Source: Marinobacterium zhoushanense | GTDB lineage: Bacteria > Pseudomonadota > Gammaproteobacteria > Pseudomonadales > Balneatricaceae | Direction: 5' to 3' | Length of the DNA: 64,000 bases | Assembly: GCF_014641945.1 (NCBI RefSeq) | Contig: NZ_BMIJ01000001.1 | Coordinates: forward strand, 62,001 to 126,000 | Part shown: in pieces, positions 44,622 to 53,348 of the stretch | Layout: the number at the start of each line of letters is the position of its first letter | Numbering within the stretch: the stretch's first letter is position 1 | Made by a program: the position numbers and the translations under genes | The notes under the pieces: model-generated | Database searches by the model: none | What the model was told of the DNA's origin: nothing | What the model saw: the letters and a program-made list of their open reading frames with translations, nothing else

Positions 44622-46613
44622 TCAACCCAGCGGCCAAGGCATGTTGACCGCATCCTGAAGCAAGCCGCGTGGCAACTCCAACACCATCACATGCGCCAGC
44701 GCCAGCATGAACACCAGGGCACTGGCCGTCAGCACTCCGGTTTTTACAATGGAGGTGCGCGCTTTCACCAGCAGGAACAGCATGAAGAACAGAGCCGTGG
44801 AGATCACATAACCAAACAGGTAGCAGGCCACGACCAGACCCACCAGCCAGTACACATAGTGCAACATGCTCGCGACGCTGCGGTCGAATGCGTAGCCTTC
44901 AGCAACCTCACTATCGAAGTTAACGGTATCATTGATATTGCCCTTCACCAGTTTGAAGATAACAACACTGGTTAGAACCAACATCAGTCCACACACGCCG
45001 GCCGTAAACACCCCGCCAAGGAGGGTTCTTTGCATGGCATCGTAAAACCCATAGGCGAAGGCCAACCAAATAGCCCCTGCAAACAGGATTTGCGGCATGC
45101 GATTCTGGGGTACCGAGGTATTGTCCACTTCAGGTTTTGCCCCTAGCTCCTGCTGGCTGTTGGCGATATGGCGCACGGCGAAGAAGATCGACAGCGCAAT
45201 CAGTACACCAATGATCAACACACCAGGCTTAGTAAGGAACCCAATGCCATCGAACTGGAGCGCCTGATAGAGGTAGGTTTCCATACCACTGGCAAGCACA
45301 AATCCGATCAGGAACGCAGGGCGTGGCCAACCGAACCTTTTCATCAGCACACCGAGAACACCAATCGCAACCAGTGAGATCAAGTCGTCCAGATCGCGGG
45401 TAGCCTGAAACGCCGCGAAACAGATCACCGTGATCATGAACGGCGCCATCAGCGCATAGGGAATGGTGGTAAGTTTGGCGACCCACTTTGACAGCAACAG
45501 ACAAGCACCCGCACCGAGTACGTTAGCCAATGCCAGCGACCAAACGATGGTGTAGGTGATATCCAAGTTATTACCGACCATTGAAGGGCCAGGTTCGAGC
45601 CCTATCAAGACCATACCGCCAAGGAAAACCGCCATGCTGCCGGAACCGGGGATACCGAACAGCAGAGTGGGAATCAGACCACCACCCTCTTTAGCGTTAT
45701 TGGATGATTCCGGTGCCAGTACCCCGCGGATATCACCAGAGCCGAAGTTTTCTTTGTCCTTGGAAGTTTGAACCGCGTGACCGTAAGCGATCCAGTCGAC
45801 CACACTGCCACCAAGACCTGGCAGTGCACCTACGATGCACCCGATAACGGCGCAGCGGAACGCAAGCCACTTATGGCGAACAAGATCTTTAACACCGTCA
45901 AGCCACCCGCTACCCAGTTCAGACGCCTCGGAGATGGCACGGTTCTGCCGCAGCAAGTCAATAATCTCCGGCAGAGCGAAGATGCCCAAACCGACGACAA
46001 CCAGAGGAATACCATCCATCAGGTAAAAGTTACCGAACGTCATACGAAACTCGCCGGTTGCCGGTGCGCCACCGACACTACCGAGGAGCAAGCCAAGGCC
46101 GCAGGCGCTCAGTCCCTTGACCAGACTGTTGCCGGCCAGTACGCCGACCATACTGAGGCCAAGCAGCGTCAGCATAAACAGCTCGGCGGAGCCGAAGGCC
46201 AGGATTACCGGCCGCGCAATCAGCACGAATGCCGTCAATACCGCGGCACCGAACAGGCCACCGAACAGCGAAGCCGCAAAGGCTGCACCGAGCGCACGCG
46301 CCGCTTCACCCTTTTTCGCCAGCGGGAAGCCGTCAAGCACGGTCGCCTGAGAACCACTGGATCCCGGAATGCCCATCAGCACGGAGGTAAAGGTGTCGGA
46401 GGTCGGGATGACTGCAACCAAACCAATCAACATCGCCAGTGCGGACGTCGGGTCCATTCCGTACAGGAAGGGCAGAAGAAGTGAGAGACCGGCAATCCCG
46501 CCAAGCCCCGGAAATATACCAATTGCAAGACCGAGGGTGACACCACCTGCCAGATAGAGCAGGTGCACGCCAGAGAACACTGTCACCAGGGCTGTCAGGA
46601 ATGCTTCAATCAT
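44622..46613 (-). CDS. tctA: Tripartite tricarboxylate transporter permease, TctA-TctB fusion
   Basis: 663 residues, whereas TctA alone is about 500. Residues 1 to about 495 are TctA, with repeated GIFPGLGGIAGLSLLLP and GALPGLGGSVVDWIAYG motifs. From about 505 (MPQILFAGAIWLAFAYGFY) four further membrane segments resemble TctB. No separate tctB is present, so the small subunit appears fused. With TctC it should take up citrate-like tricarboxylates using the ion gradient. Confidence 0.9.
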   Translation of the reverse strand: MIEAFLTALVTVFSGVHLLYLAGGVTLGLAIGIFPGLGGIAGLSLLLPFLYGMDPTSALAMLIGLVAVIPTSDTFTSVLMGIPGSSGSQATVLDGFPLAKKGEAARALGAAFAASLFGGLFGAAVLTAFVLIARPVILAFGSAELFMLTLLGLSMVGVLAGNSLVKGLSACGLGLLLGSVGGAPATGEFRMTFGNFYLMDGIPLVVVGLGIFALPEIIDLLRQNRAISEASELGSGWLDGVKDLVRHKWLAFRCAVIGCIVGALPGLGGSVVDWIAYGHAVQTSKDKENFGSGDIRGVLAPESSNNAKEGGGLIPTLLFGIPGSGSMAVFLGGMVLIGLEPGPSMVGNNLDITYTIVWSLALANVLGAGACLLLSKWVAKLTTIPYALMAPFMITVICFAAFQATRDLDDLISLVAIGVLGVLMKRFGWPRPAFLIGFVLASGMETYLYQALQFDGIGFLTKPGVLIIGVLIALSIFFAVRHIANSQQELGAKPEVDNTSVPQNRMPQILFAGAIWLAFAYGFYDAMQRTLLGGVFTAGVCGLMLVLTSVVIFKLVKGNINDTVNFDSEVAEGYAFDRSVASMLHYVYWLVGLVVACYLFGYVISTALFFMLFLLVKARTSIVKTGVLTASALVFMLALAHVMVLELPRGLLQDAVNMPWPLG

Positions 46614-46676
46614 TTTCCAAACCCTTGATTTGTTGTTATCGCTATAGGGGGCCGAGCAGCCCCCTTCGACTACTTG

Positions 46677-47780
46677 TTAGAACTGCGTACCGTACTTTTC
46701 GGTCAGCCAGTTTCTGATCCACTCTTTATCGCCATCGGTGATATCCAGTGCGACAGCAAACGATTTCTGCGCCTGTTTACCTACCGCCTGGGGATAGCTT
46801 CCCAGCACATCTTCGCTACGCGCCTTGAAACTCTCGGACGCTACGGCCTTCTTGACCGCTTCGGTCCAGGCGTCTACGACCTCGTCAGGCGTTTCTTTGG
46901 GCAGGAACAGCCCTTTCTGCGCTGCAAATCCAGCGGCAAAGAAGGTTTTCCAGACTTTGAACTCGATGCCGGTGGGCTTTTTGCCATTCATCATTTCATA
47001 GGCTTCGGCGAAGTGAGGCAGGTCTGGGAAAGTCGGGTCCCGCTGCAGGTTGCCGTCGTCATCCAGAACGCCCCAGCTCATGATCGGAATCGCCTTACCC
47101 TCTTCCACCAGCGGCAGGACCTTGGTCAGGTAAGCCGAGGAGGTCTGGTAATCGACGTTCACCTCACCACGCTCAAATGCCAGCCGCCCGGCGCCGCGCC
47201 CCTTCATACCGAAGATCGCGTTCACATCCAGGCCCATGATGTCCATTGCCAGCAACGGGATCAGGTCGAGGGAGGTCGCGCCCTGACTGGCATACTTGAC
47301 CTCTACGCCTTTGAGTTTGCCCAGATCCGCTGCCGATTTGATGCCAAGGTCGGCGCTGACATAGAACACGCCGCCAGTCGGGGATGCGAGCACAGCTTTC
47401 CAGTCCTTGTACTCGTAGTTAACGCGCGGATCGCCGAGCAGATAGGGAAACTGAGTGGAGCCGGAGGTACCCAGAACGGTCAGCCCGTCGTTACCGGCAC
47501 GCTGCTGAAAGATGTTGGCGCCTTTGGTCGAACCACCACCGGGGATGTTCTTGACCACGATAGCCGGTTGCCCCGGGAGCTGTTCAGAGATAAGCGGGGC
47601 AAAAAAGCGAGCCCAGGTGTCAGAACCGCCCCCCTCTTTGAACGGCATGATGAACTCGACACGCTCGCCTGAGAAATCAACGGCCTGCGCCATCGCCGAC
47701 ACGCTCAGTCCGATGCCGCACGCCACGCCCAAAGCAGCGCCCTTGAACAGTTTAGAGTAGGGGGATGTTTTGCTTTTCAT
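46677..47780 (-). CDS. tctC: Tripartite tricarboxylate transporter substrate-binding protein TctC
   Basis: 367 residues with a signal peptide (about 1-33, ending SAMAQA) and a TctC/BugT-type binding fold (VEFIMPFKEGGGSDTWARFFAPLI ... VKNIPGGGSTKGANIF). It presents the substrate to the TctA-TctB permease just downstream. A candidate TctD box lies 94 bp upstream of its start codon, between it and prpF. Confidence 0.9.
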   Translation of the reverse strand: MKSKTSPYSKLFKGAALGVACGIGLSVSAMAQAVDFSGERVEFIMPFKEGGGSDTWARFFAPLISEQLPGQPAIVVKNIPGGGSTKGANIFQQRAGNDGLTVLGTSGSTQFPYLLGDPRVNYEYKDWKAVLASPTGGVFYVSADLGIKSAADLGKLKGVEVKYASQGATSLDLIPLLAMDIMGLDVNAIFGMKGRGAGRLAFERGEVNVDYQTSSAYLTKVLPLVEEGKAIPIMSWGVLDDDGNLQRDPTFPDLPHFAEAYEMMNGKKPTGIEFKVWKTFFAAGFAAQKGLFLPKETPDEVVDAWTEAVKKAVASESFKARSEDVLGSYPQAVGKQAQKSFAVALDITDGDKEWIRNWLTEKYGTQF

Positions 47781-47874
47781 TATATTACCTCGGGGTTTGT
47801 TATTATCTTTTTGCCGCGCGAAGCCCCTTTTCGCGGGGCGGCGGCTTCACACACAATTGAATCTACCCAGCCAA

Positions 47875-47892
47875 GCTGTCAGTAACCTGTCA
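47875..47892. promoter_or_regulatory. Candidate TctD box upstream of tctC
   Basis: GCTGTCA-GTAA-CCTGTCA is a direct repeat with an 11-bp period. It recurs at three other promoters of this island (49151, 52527, 56542). OmpR-type regulators usually bind such repeats. Confidence 0.65.
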
Positions 47893-47906
47893 CCCAATAG
47901 CCGGCC

Positions 47907-49034
47907 TCAAACCTCAACCGGCTGCGTAGCGCCAGGTGCCCATATACTGGCAGGGATGTGAATCTGGCCTGAAAACAGCAGGCGTGCGGTGCGCACGAGG
48001 CCGGCCCGCTTCAACTCCAGGTTGTCGGCGTTTTCACCCTCTACTTCGAGAATCACATCGATCTTGCCGCTGGGGTGTTCAATGCGAATCGGCTTCTGCT
48101 CTCCCTCGGGGCAGACCGCCACATCCCTCGCCACTGACCCCGGCACCGCGATGCAGGCTGCAACGCAGATCGCGCCGGTTACCGCATGCGAGGCATGGCA
48201 GTTATGAGGCACGAAGTAACGGGAGGTAATCGTTCCGCCGTGCCGTGGTTCTGACAGCAGCGCAACCTTGGGGATGACTTTTCCGGCCGCATCGCCAAGC
48301 CCCATCTTCAGAGAGGCTTCACGGCGGATCTTCTCGATCCTGGCGAGGAGCTCGCTATCCGCATCAAGCTCCGCCTTGGATTCAGCTCCGGTCTTACCGA
48401 GCGACTTGGCCGGAATCAGAACCATCGGCACCGCCGCATCGACGCAGCTGACCTCGATACCATCGATCTCATCACGTACATCACCGGTCGGCAGCAACTT
48501 GCCGGTTTTGGTCCCGGCCACATCCAGGAAATTGAGGATGACCGGCGCGCCGGACCCAGGCACCCCATCGATCACGGTGTCCCCCTCGTACTCGATGACC
48601 CCGCCCGGGGTCTTGACGACGACATGGATAAGCGAGTCGGTGTTCACGTTACGTACTCGCACCACCGTCTCGCCATCCTGCGCGGCAACCAGCCCCTTTT
48701 CGATGGCAAAGGGGCCGACACCGGAGAGGATGTTTCCACACGACGGGCCTATATCGACGCTGAACTCCTCAACGGACACCTGGGCGAAGAGGTAGTCCAC
48801 ATCGGCTTCAGGATGCTGGGACGGACCGACGATCGCCACCTTGCTGGTCAGCGTGTGTCCTCCGCCGATGCCATTGATCTGCATCTCATTTCCAGAGCCC
48901 ATCGCGGCAGTCAGAATGCGGTCCTGAATCTCCCTCTCTTCGGGAAGGTCACTTGCTAAAAAATAGGGGCCCCGTGATGTGCCACCACGAAAAATGGTGC
49001 AAGGGATTGCGGTCTGATTCGGCATGGCAGCCAC
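47907..49034 (-). CDS. prpF: PrpF-family (methyl)aconitate isomerase-like protein
   Basis: 375 residues of the PrpF/diaminopimelate-epimerase-like fold. TIFRGGTSRGPYFLASDLPE at the start and SCGNILSGVGPFAIE in the middle are typical. Relatives isomerise 2-methylaconitate, aconitate or 4-oxalomesaconate by proton transfer. Placed among TctCAB and TcuAB genes it probably moves the double bond of an aconitate-type intermediate. A candidate TctD box lies 117 bp upstream. Confidence 0.87.
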   Translation of the reverse strand: MAAMPNQTAIPCTIFRGGTSRGPYFLASDLPEEREIQDRILTAAMGSGNEMQINGIGGGHTLTSKVAIVGPSQHPEADVDYLFAQVSVEEFSVDIGPSCGNILSGVGPFAIEKGLVAAQDGETVVRVRNVNTDSLIHVVVKTPGGVIEYEGDTVIDGVPGSGAPVILNFLDVAGTKTGKLLPTGDVRDEIDGIEVSCVDAAVPMVLIPAKSLGKTGAESKAELDADSELLARIEKIRREASLKMGLGDAAGKVIPKVALLSEPRHGGTITSRYFVPHNCHASHAVTGAICVAACIAVPGSVARDVAVCPEGEQKPIRIEHPSGKIDVILEVEGENADNLELKRAGLVRTARLLFSGQIHIPASIWAPGATQPVEV

Positions 49035-49150
49035 CTCACTCTATTGTGGTTTTAGTTATCAAGTGAGCATCAGTGCTGGTGCATGAAGGGTTACGAGCCG
49101 GCTTCACGCCAGGATCTATGCTCTATAGTGAGCGAAAACTAACGATCAAA

Positions 49151-49168
49151 GCTGTCACCGGCCTGTCA
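49151..49168. promoter_or_regulatory. Candidate TctD box upstream of prpF
   Basis: GCTGTCA-CCGG-CCTGTCA has the same heptamers, spacing and strand as the boxes at 47875 and 52527. It lies in a 243-bp gap between the GntR gene and prpF. Confidence 0.65.
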
Positions 49169-49277
49169 GGAAGCGAAAATCAGTCGCGATGGGCGCGGGC
49201 GGGAGATGGGGCGTACTGAGGTACTGACTGGCCGGTAAGCAACAGAGTCTTGAATGAGTTGGCGGGATGTAATTGCT

Positions 49278-49931
49278 TCAGATCAGATCGGTCATCATCC
49301 GGATACGGGCCTTTTGCGCCGCGCGTATATGCCGCCGGGCGGCCTCTTCAGCCATGCCGGGATCACGAGCCTCGATAGCGCTCAGAACTTCCTCATGCTC
49401 TTCCAGAGCACTATCGCTTCGTCCCTCTACGGCGTAGGTTGTTCTTCCCAACAGCGTGAGGGCATCGCGAAACCCGGATAACGCCTTAAGCAGATAGCGG
49501 TTGTGCGCCGCCCGATAGAGTGCCTGATGGAAGGCTTCATTGAGCCTTGCTCTAGCCTCGGGGTCATCAGCCAGATTGCGTTCCTGATTCACAATCTCCC
49601 GGAGCGTGTAGAGTTCCGGCTCCGATGCATGTTTCGCTGCCAAGGACGCGGCACTGGCCTCCAGCACCTCGCGCATCTGGTAAAGCTCTATTACCGCCTG
49701 GTAATCCAACGCCGCGATTGTCATGCCTTGATGAGGTGTAGAGCAGATCAAACCTTCCGACTCCAGACGTCGAGCCGCTTCTCGGACCGGCGTTCGACTG
49801 ATACCGAGCCAATTGGCAAGATCGGTCTCGACAACCCGACCGCCTGGTTCAAGCGCTCCGCTACGGATCGCTTCGATAATGCGCTCATAAGCGACGGCGG
49901 CGAGAGGAGGCTTGCGCGCTGATGTTGTCAT
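49278..49931 (-). CDS. GntR-family regulator, FadR/FCD subfamily
   Basis: 217 residues from Met at 49931 (an upstream Met at 49949 adds six residues). The N-terminal winged helix has VETDLANWLGISRTPVREAARRLESEGL; the C-terminal FCD domain has metal-ligand candidates including His in EAFHQALYRAAHNRYL. It probably senses a carboxylate and controls the surrounding tricarboxylate genes. Salmonella tcu genes are instead governed by a LysR-type TcuR. Confidence 0.87.
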   Translation of the reverse strand: MTTSARKPPLAAVAYERIIEAIRSGALEPGGRVVETDLANWLGISRTPVREAARRLESEGLICSTPHQGMTIAALDYQAVIELYQMREVLEASAASLAAKHASEPELYTLREIVNQERNLADDPEARARLNEAFHQALYRAAHNRYLLKALSGFRDALTLLGRTTYAVEGRSDSALEEHEEVLSAIEARDPGMAEEAARRHIRAAQKARIRMMTDLI

Positions 49932-50003
49932 ACAGCAATGATTCCCCAATCAAGGTCCGGGCCTTTCGGCCCGGTACAAGGAAGTAAATGCGAGTCGTGT
50001 TCC

Positions 50004-51083
50004 TTAAGCCTTGCACTGCTCATCTCTAATCAGAGCAGCCAGGCGGAAGAAACCATGCACCATTTTAGAGAATGGCATCAACAGGAAGAACGCAAGCACT
50101 GCCCCCAAATGCAAAGCCAGCAGTTCATCCAGCAAGCTGGTTTCCCGCAGGAAGTACAGTGCCAACCCGCTGGTGCTGACAACGAACAGCAGCAGCACAA
50201 AGGCCATCTCGCCCCCCCACACTCGAGCATCCGCCAATCCGCGGTCGGCTTTCAGTTTCAGGCTCGCCAACCCCAGGGTTCCAATGCTTAGCAGCACACC
50301 GCCAGAAATACCGAACAACTTAGGCAAGGAGAAAAACCCGTAAGGTGCCTGCATATCCAACCCATAGTGCATCAACGTCGCTACCGAGGTGGCGGCAAAA
50401 CAGAGCAGGAAGCCATACATGGTGGCCTGATGGTATAAGCGGCGACGGTTCGAGAACGCATCTTCCGCTTCGAAATTACACCCATCGCCATGCCCACCAG
50501 AGAGGTTTTTCATCTTCGCGATGCTGCCAAATGCCCCGACAACGTGGCGCCACCTGATCGACTCTCCGCCAATCGTTCGCCAATACCCCCGCAGCGACAG
50601 CAGGATGAGCAGAATCGGCAAGGTAAAGGCCGGCACAAACAGCACAACCATCGCGTTGTGCGACATGAGCGAGTAGAACCCCTCGCCGGAGGACTTGGGA
50701 GCCGCCTGAATCAGCCATACCAGCAACGCAGCTGCCAACACGACGAACAGGGACAGGGCTGCACCGCTGCGATGAAATACTGTGGCAATAACACTTGGCT
50801 GGGTGTGATTTTGCCAGCTCTCCTGGCGGACTTCAGCCAGGGCTTTTGGCAGATTCAAGCCAAACTCATGCGGCGCGGTGTACTGACAGGCGTAGTAGCA
50901 CCCCCGGCAGTTGTGACAAAGATTCGATAGCTGCTGAATATCGCCATCGCTGTACGCTCGTTTGCTGTGTACAGCTGGAAACACCGCACAGTAACTCTCG
51001 CAGTAACGACAGGCGTTGCATATCTCAATCTGGCGACGGGCTTCGCCAATAGCATCCAAATTAACCAACTCAATTGTTTGCAT
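50004..51083 (-). CDS. tcuB: Tricarballylate-utilisation electron-transfer protein TcuB (CitB)
   Basis: 359 residues from Met at 51083. Two C-x2-C-x2-C-x3-C sets (Cys22/25/28/32 and Cys56/59/62/66) bind two 4Fe-4S clusters. About six membrane helices follow (from about residue 105), with histidines suited to haem. TcuB re-oxidises the FADH2 of TcuA and passes electrons to the quinone pool. Its start overlaps the tcuA stop by 14 bp, giving tight coupling. Confidence 0.9.
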   Translation of the reverse strand: MQTIELVNLDAIGEARRQIEICNACRYCESYCAVFPAVHSKRAYSDGDIQQLSNLCHNCRGCYYACQYTAPHEFGLNLPKALAEVRQESWQNHTQPSVIATVFHRSGAALSLFVVLAAALLVWLIQAAPKSSGEGFYSLMSHNAMVVLFVPAFTLPILLILLSLRGYWRTIGGESIRWRHVVGAFGSIAKMKNLSGGHGDGCNFEAEDAFSNRRRLYHQATMYGFLLCFAATSVATLMHYGLDMQAPYGFFSLPKLFGISGGVLLSIGTLGLASLKLKADRGLADARVWGGEMAFVLLLFVVSTSGLALYFLRETSLLDELLALHLGAVLAFFLLMPFSKMVHGFFRLAALIRDEQCKA

Positions 51084-52464
51084 AGCGAGCAGCCTCCCGA
51101 CCTGCGATGCGTCCGAATACAGTGCCAATCGTCATACCGAAACCGGCGAGATATCCCTGACCGAGAATGGAGCCAGCCATGATTTCACCTGCTGCCCAAA
51201 GGTTTTTGATTGGACCGGTGCGGCCCTGCACCTGAGCCGACTCATCCACTTTCAGTCCGAGATAGGTGAAGGTAACGCCGGTACGCAGGGTATAGCCGTA
51301 GTACGGAGGGGTATCGATCGGACGAGCCCAATTGCTTTTCGGCGGTGTCAGCCCCTGAGTGGCCAAGCCATCAAGCTCGGTCGGGTGGAAGTGCCCTTCG
51401 GTGCAAGCCTTGTTAAATCCCTCAATCGTCTGTTGCAGCTGGGTAGCCGGCAGATCGAGCTTACCTGCCAGCTCTTCCAGGGTATCCGCCTTGATCGGGG
51501 GAAAAACCGAGGGCATGAACAGCTCAAGCGATTTCGAATCGATGATCACATAACCGACCTGATCCGGCTGAGCCGCAACCAAACGCCCCCAGATCGCATA
51601 ACGTTTCGGCCAGACATCCTCTCCCTCGTCGTAGAAGCGCTGCCCCTCCTTGTTCACCACCACCGAGAATGGGACACAATCCAGTCGCGTTACGATGCCG
51701 CCGTCAAACTTAGGCGCGCGTCCATCGATTGCCACCGCATGACACTGAGTAGGGTCACCCACGGACTCCAGCTCTTGTCCAATAAGATCCTTGAGCACCA
51801 CACCCCGATTGTAGGGCGTTCCTCTGATCAGGAAATTCTTCGCCGCCGGTCCCCAGGCATCAGCCAGCCAATCGACATCCGCCTGAAAACCGCCCGATGA
51901 AACAACAACCGCTCGCGGTGACAAGCGGTGCTGCTCACCCTGATAGGTGACGTCGATGCTGACGATCCGGTCTCCTTCCCTTTCGAGATGGGTCACCTGC
52001 GCCTCGTAAAGAACATCAACCCCCAGATTCTGCGCGGTGCGATAGTAAGCGTTGACCAGTGCCTTGCCCCCACCCATGAAAAACGCGTTTGTACGCGAGA
52101 GTGAAAGCGTACCCGACAGCGAGGGCTGGAAGCGCACACCGTGCTCCACCATCCATGAATAGCACTCTTCAGAGCTACGGATCGCAAGCTTGGCAAGATG
52201 TTCATCCGTCTTGCCTTGCGTCACCTTCATCAGATCCTCGAAGTACTCCTGCTCACTGTAACTGTCGGTTAAGACAGCCATGGGCTCACCGTGCATGCAG
52301 CGAAAATTTCGGGTATGGCGCGAGTTACCACCACGGTACGCCTTGGGCGCCCCCTCCAGTATCAGCGTGCGTGCTCCAGCTTCGGCAGCCGAAATCGCGG
52401 CACAAAGTGCGGCATTGCCGCCCCCCACCACGATCACATCGTAATTGGCCCTTAGATCAACCAT
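51070..52464 (-). CDS. tcuA: FAD-dependent tricarballylate dehydrogenase TcuA
   Basis: 464 residues from Met at 52464; a 15-residue longer form from 52509 is less likely because a promoter-type palindrome lies in that stretch. The FAD motif DVIVVGGGNAALCAAISAAEAG is at the N-terminus and SILGQGYLAGFGMTIGTVFGRIAG at the C-terminus. It belongs to the succinate dehydrogenase/fumarate reductase flavoprotein family. TcuA oxidises tricarballylate to cis-aconitate, which enters the TCA cycle. Confidence 0.9.
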   Translation of the reverse strand: MVDLRANYDVIVVGGGNAALCAAISAAEAGARTLILEGAPKAYRGGNSRHTRNFRCMHGEPMAVLTDSYSEQEYFEDLMKVTQGKTDEHLAKLAIRSSEECYSWMVEHGVRFQPSLSGTLSLSRTNAFFMGGGKALVNAYYRTAQNLGVDVLYEAQVTHLEREGDRIVSIDVTYQGEQHRLSPRAVVVSSGGFQADVDWLADAWGPAAKNFLIRGTPYNRGVVLKDLIGQELESVGDPTQCHAVAIDGRAPKFDGGIVTRLDCVPFSVVVNKEGQRFYDEGEDVWPKRYAIWGRLVAAQPDQVGYVIIDSKSLELFMPSVFPPIKADTLEELAGKLDLPATQLQQTIEGFNKACTEGHFHPTELDGLATQGLTPPKSNWARPIDTPPYYGYTLRTGVTFTYLGLKVDESAQVQGRTGPIKNLWAAGEIMAGSILGQGYLAGFGMTIGTVFGRIAGREAARYANN

Positions 52465-52484
52465 CTTGTTATCAGCCTCCTGAT

Positions 52485-52492
52485 TGTATACA
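52485..52492. promoter_or_regulatory. TGTATACA palindrome near the tcuA start
   Basis: TTGTATACAG contains the perfect palindrome TGTATACA, the kind of core bound by FadR-type GntR regulators such as the one encoded two genes away. It is a single short match without a second copy in the island. Confidence 0.3.
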
Positions 52493-52526
52493 GCCGAATA
52501 CATTTGCACTCATCCTCTATGAGGTA

Positions 52527-52544
52527 GCTGTCATACACCTGTCA
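52527..52544. promoter_or_regulatory. Candidate TctD box in the tcuA-tctD divergent region
   Basis: GCTGTCA-TACA-CCTGTCA, same repeat and spacing as the boxes at 47875 and 49151. It lies 63 bp before the tcuA start and 127 bp before tctD, so it could serve both. Confidence 0.7.
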
Positions 52545-52670
52545 CGGAGGAACATTGGTCAATTCCAGTACTGCATCGAGAGAACCGCTTACGTTAATTT
52601 TCGGGATGCGTTTAGAATGAGTAGGAGCGGCAGGATGTGATCGATATCGACATATTACTGAAGAGACACA

Positions 52671-53348
52671 ATGAGAATTCTAATAGTCGAAGATGATGAA
52701 ACGTTGGGCGATGCGCTATCAAGGCGCGCGACCCGGCAAGGCCATGGTGCGGATTTGGTGGTTACAGGCAATCAGGCAGACGAGATTCTAAAGCGGCAGA
52801 ATTACGACCTGATCATACTCGACTTGAACCTGCCTGGCCTCGACGGAAAACGGGTTCTGGAAAACCTGAGAAAAAGAAAAAAGGATACTCCTGTGCTGGT
52901 TTTAACCGCTCGGGAACAGGTGGAAGACAGGATTACGCTGCTCGATTGCGGTGCCGACGACTATCTGACCAAACCCTTTGATTTCGGTGAACTGGAAGCG
53001 CGCTGTCGGGCGCTGCTCAGGCGCAAGTCGGGGCCGGCGCGAGATCAGATCACCTACGGCAACCTGGTGCTGGATCGAAACGCCTGCACCGTTTCCATTG
53101 ACAATGAACTCATCGATCTAAAACAGCGGGAGTTTCGGTTGCTTGAGATATTCCTGACCCACACCGGCAGGGTCTTAAGCAAGGATGAACTTCTGAATCA
53201 CATATACAGCTTCGATGAATCGCCAAGTCCTAATGCGATTGAACTGTACGTTGCTCGGCTTAGAAAGAAGCTGGCGACTAGTTCAGTCGATATAAAAACG
53301 CTCAGAGGCTTGGGTTATCTACTCAATGATTTAGATGAAGCAAAATAG
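52671..53348 (+). CDS. tctD: OmpR-family response regulator, TctD type
   Basis: 225 residues: a receiver domain with phospho-acceptor Asp in LIILDLNLPGLDG and the conserved Lys in DYLTKPFDFGE, followed by a winged-helix output domain (VLSKDELLNHIYSFDESPSPNAIELYVARLRKKL). Overlaps tctE by 14 bp. Expected to activate the divergent tricarboxylate genes. Confidence 0.92.
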   Translation: MRILIVEDDETLGDALSRRATRQGHGADLVVTGNQADEILKRQNYDLIILDLNLPGLDGKRVLENLRKRKKDTPVLVLTAREQVEDRITLLDCGADDYLTKPFDFGELEARCRALLRRKSGPARDQITYGNLVLDRNACTVSIDNELIDLKQREFRLLEIFLTHTGRVLSKDELLNHIYSFDESPSPNAIELYVARLRKKLATSSVDIKTLRGLGYLLNDLDEAK

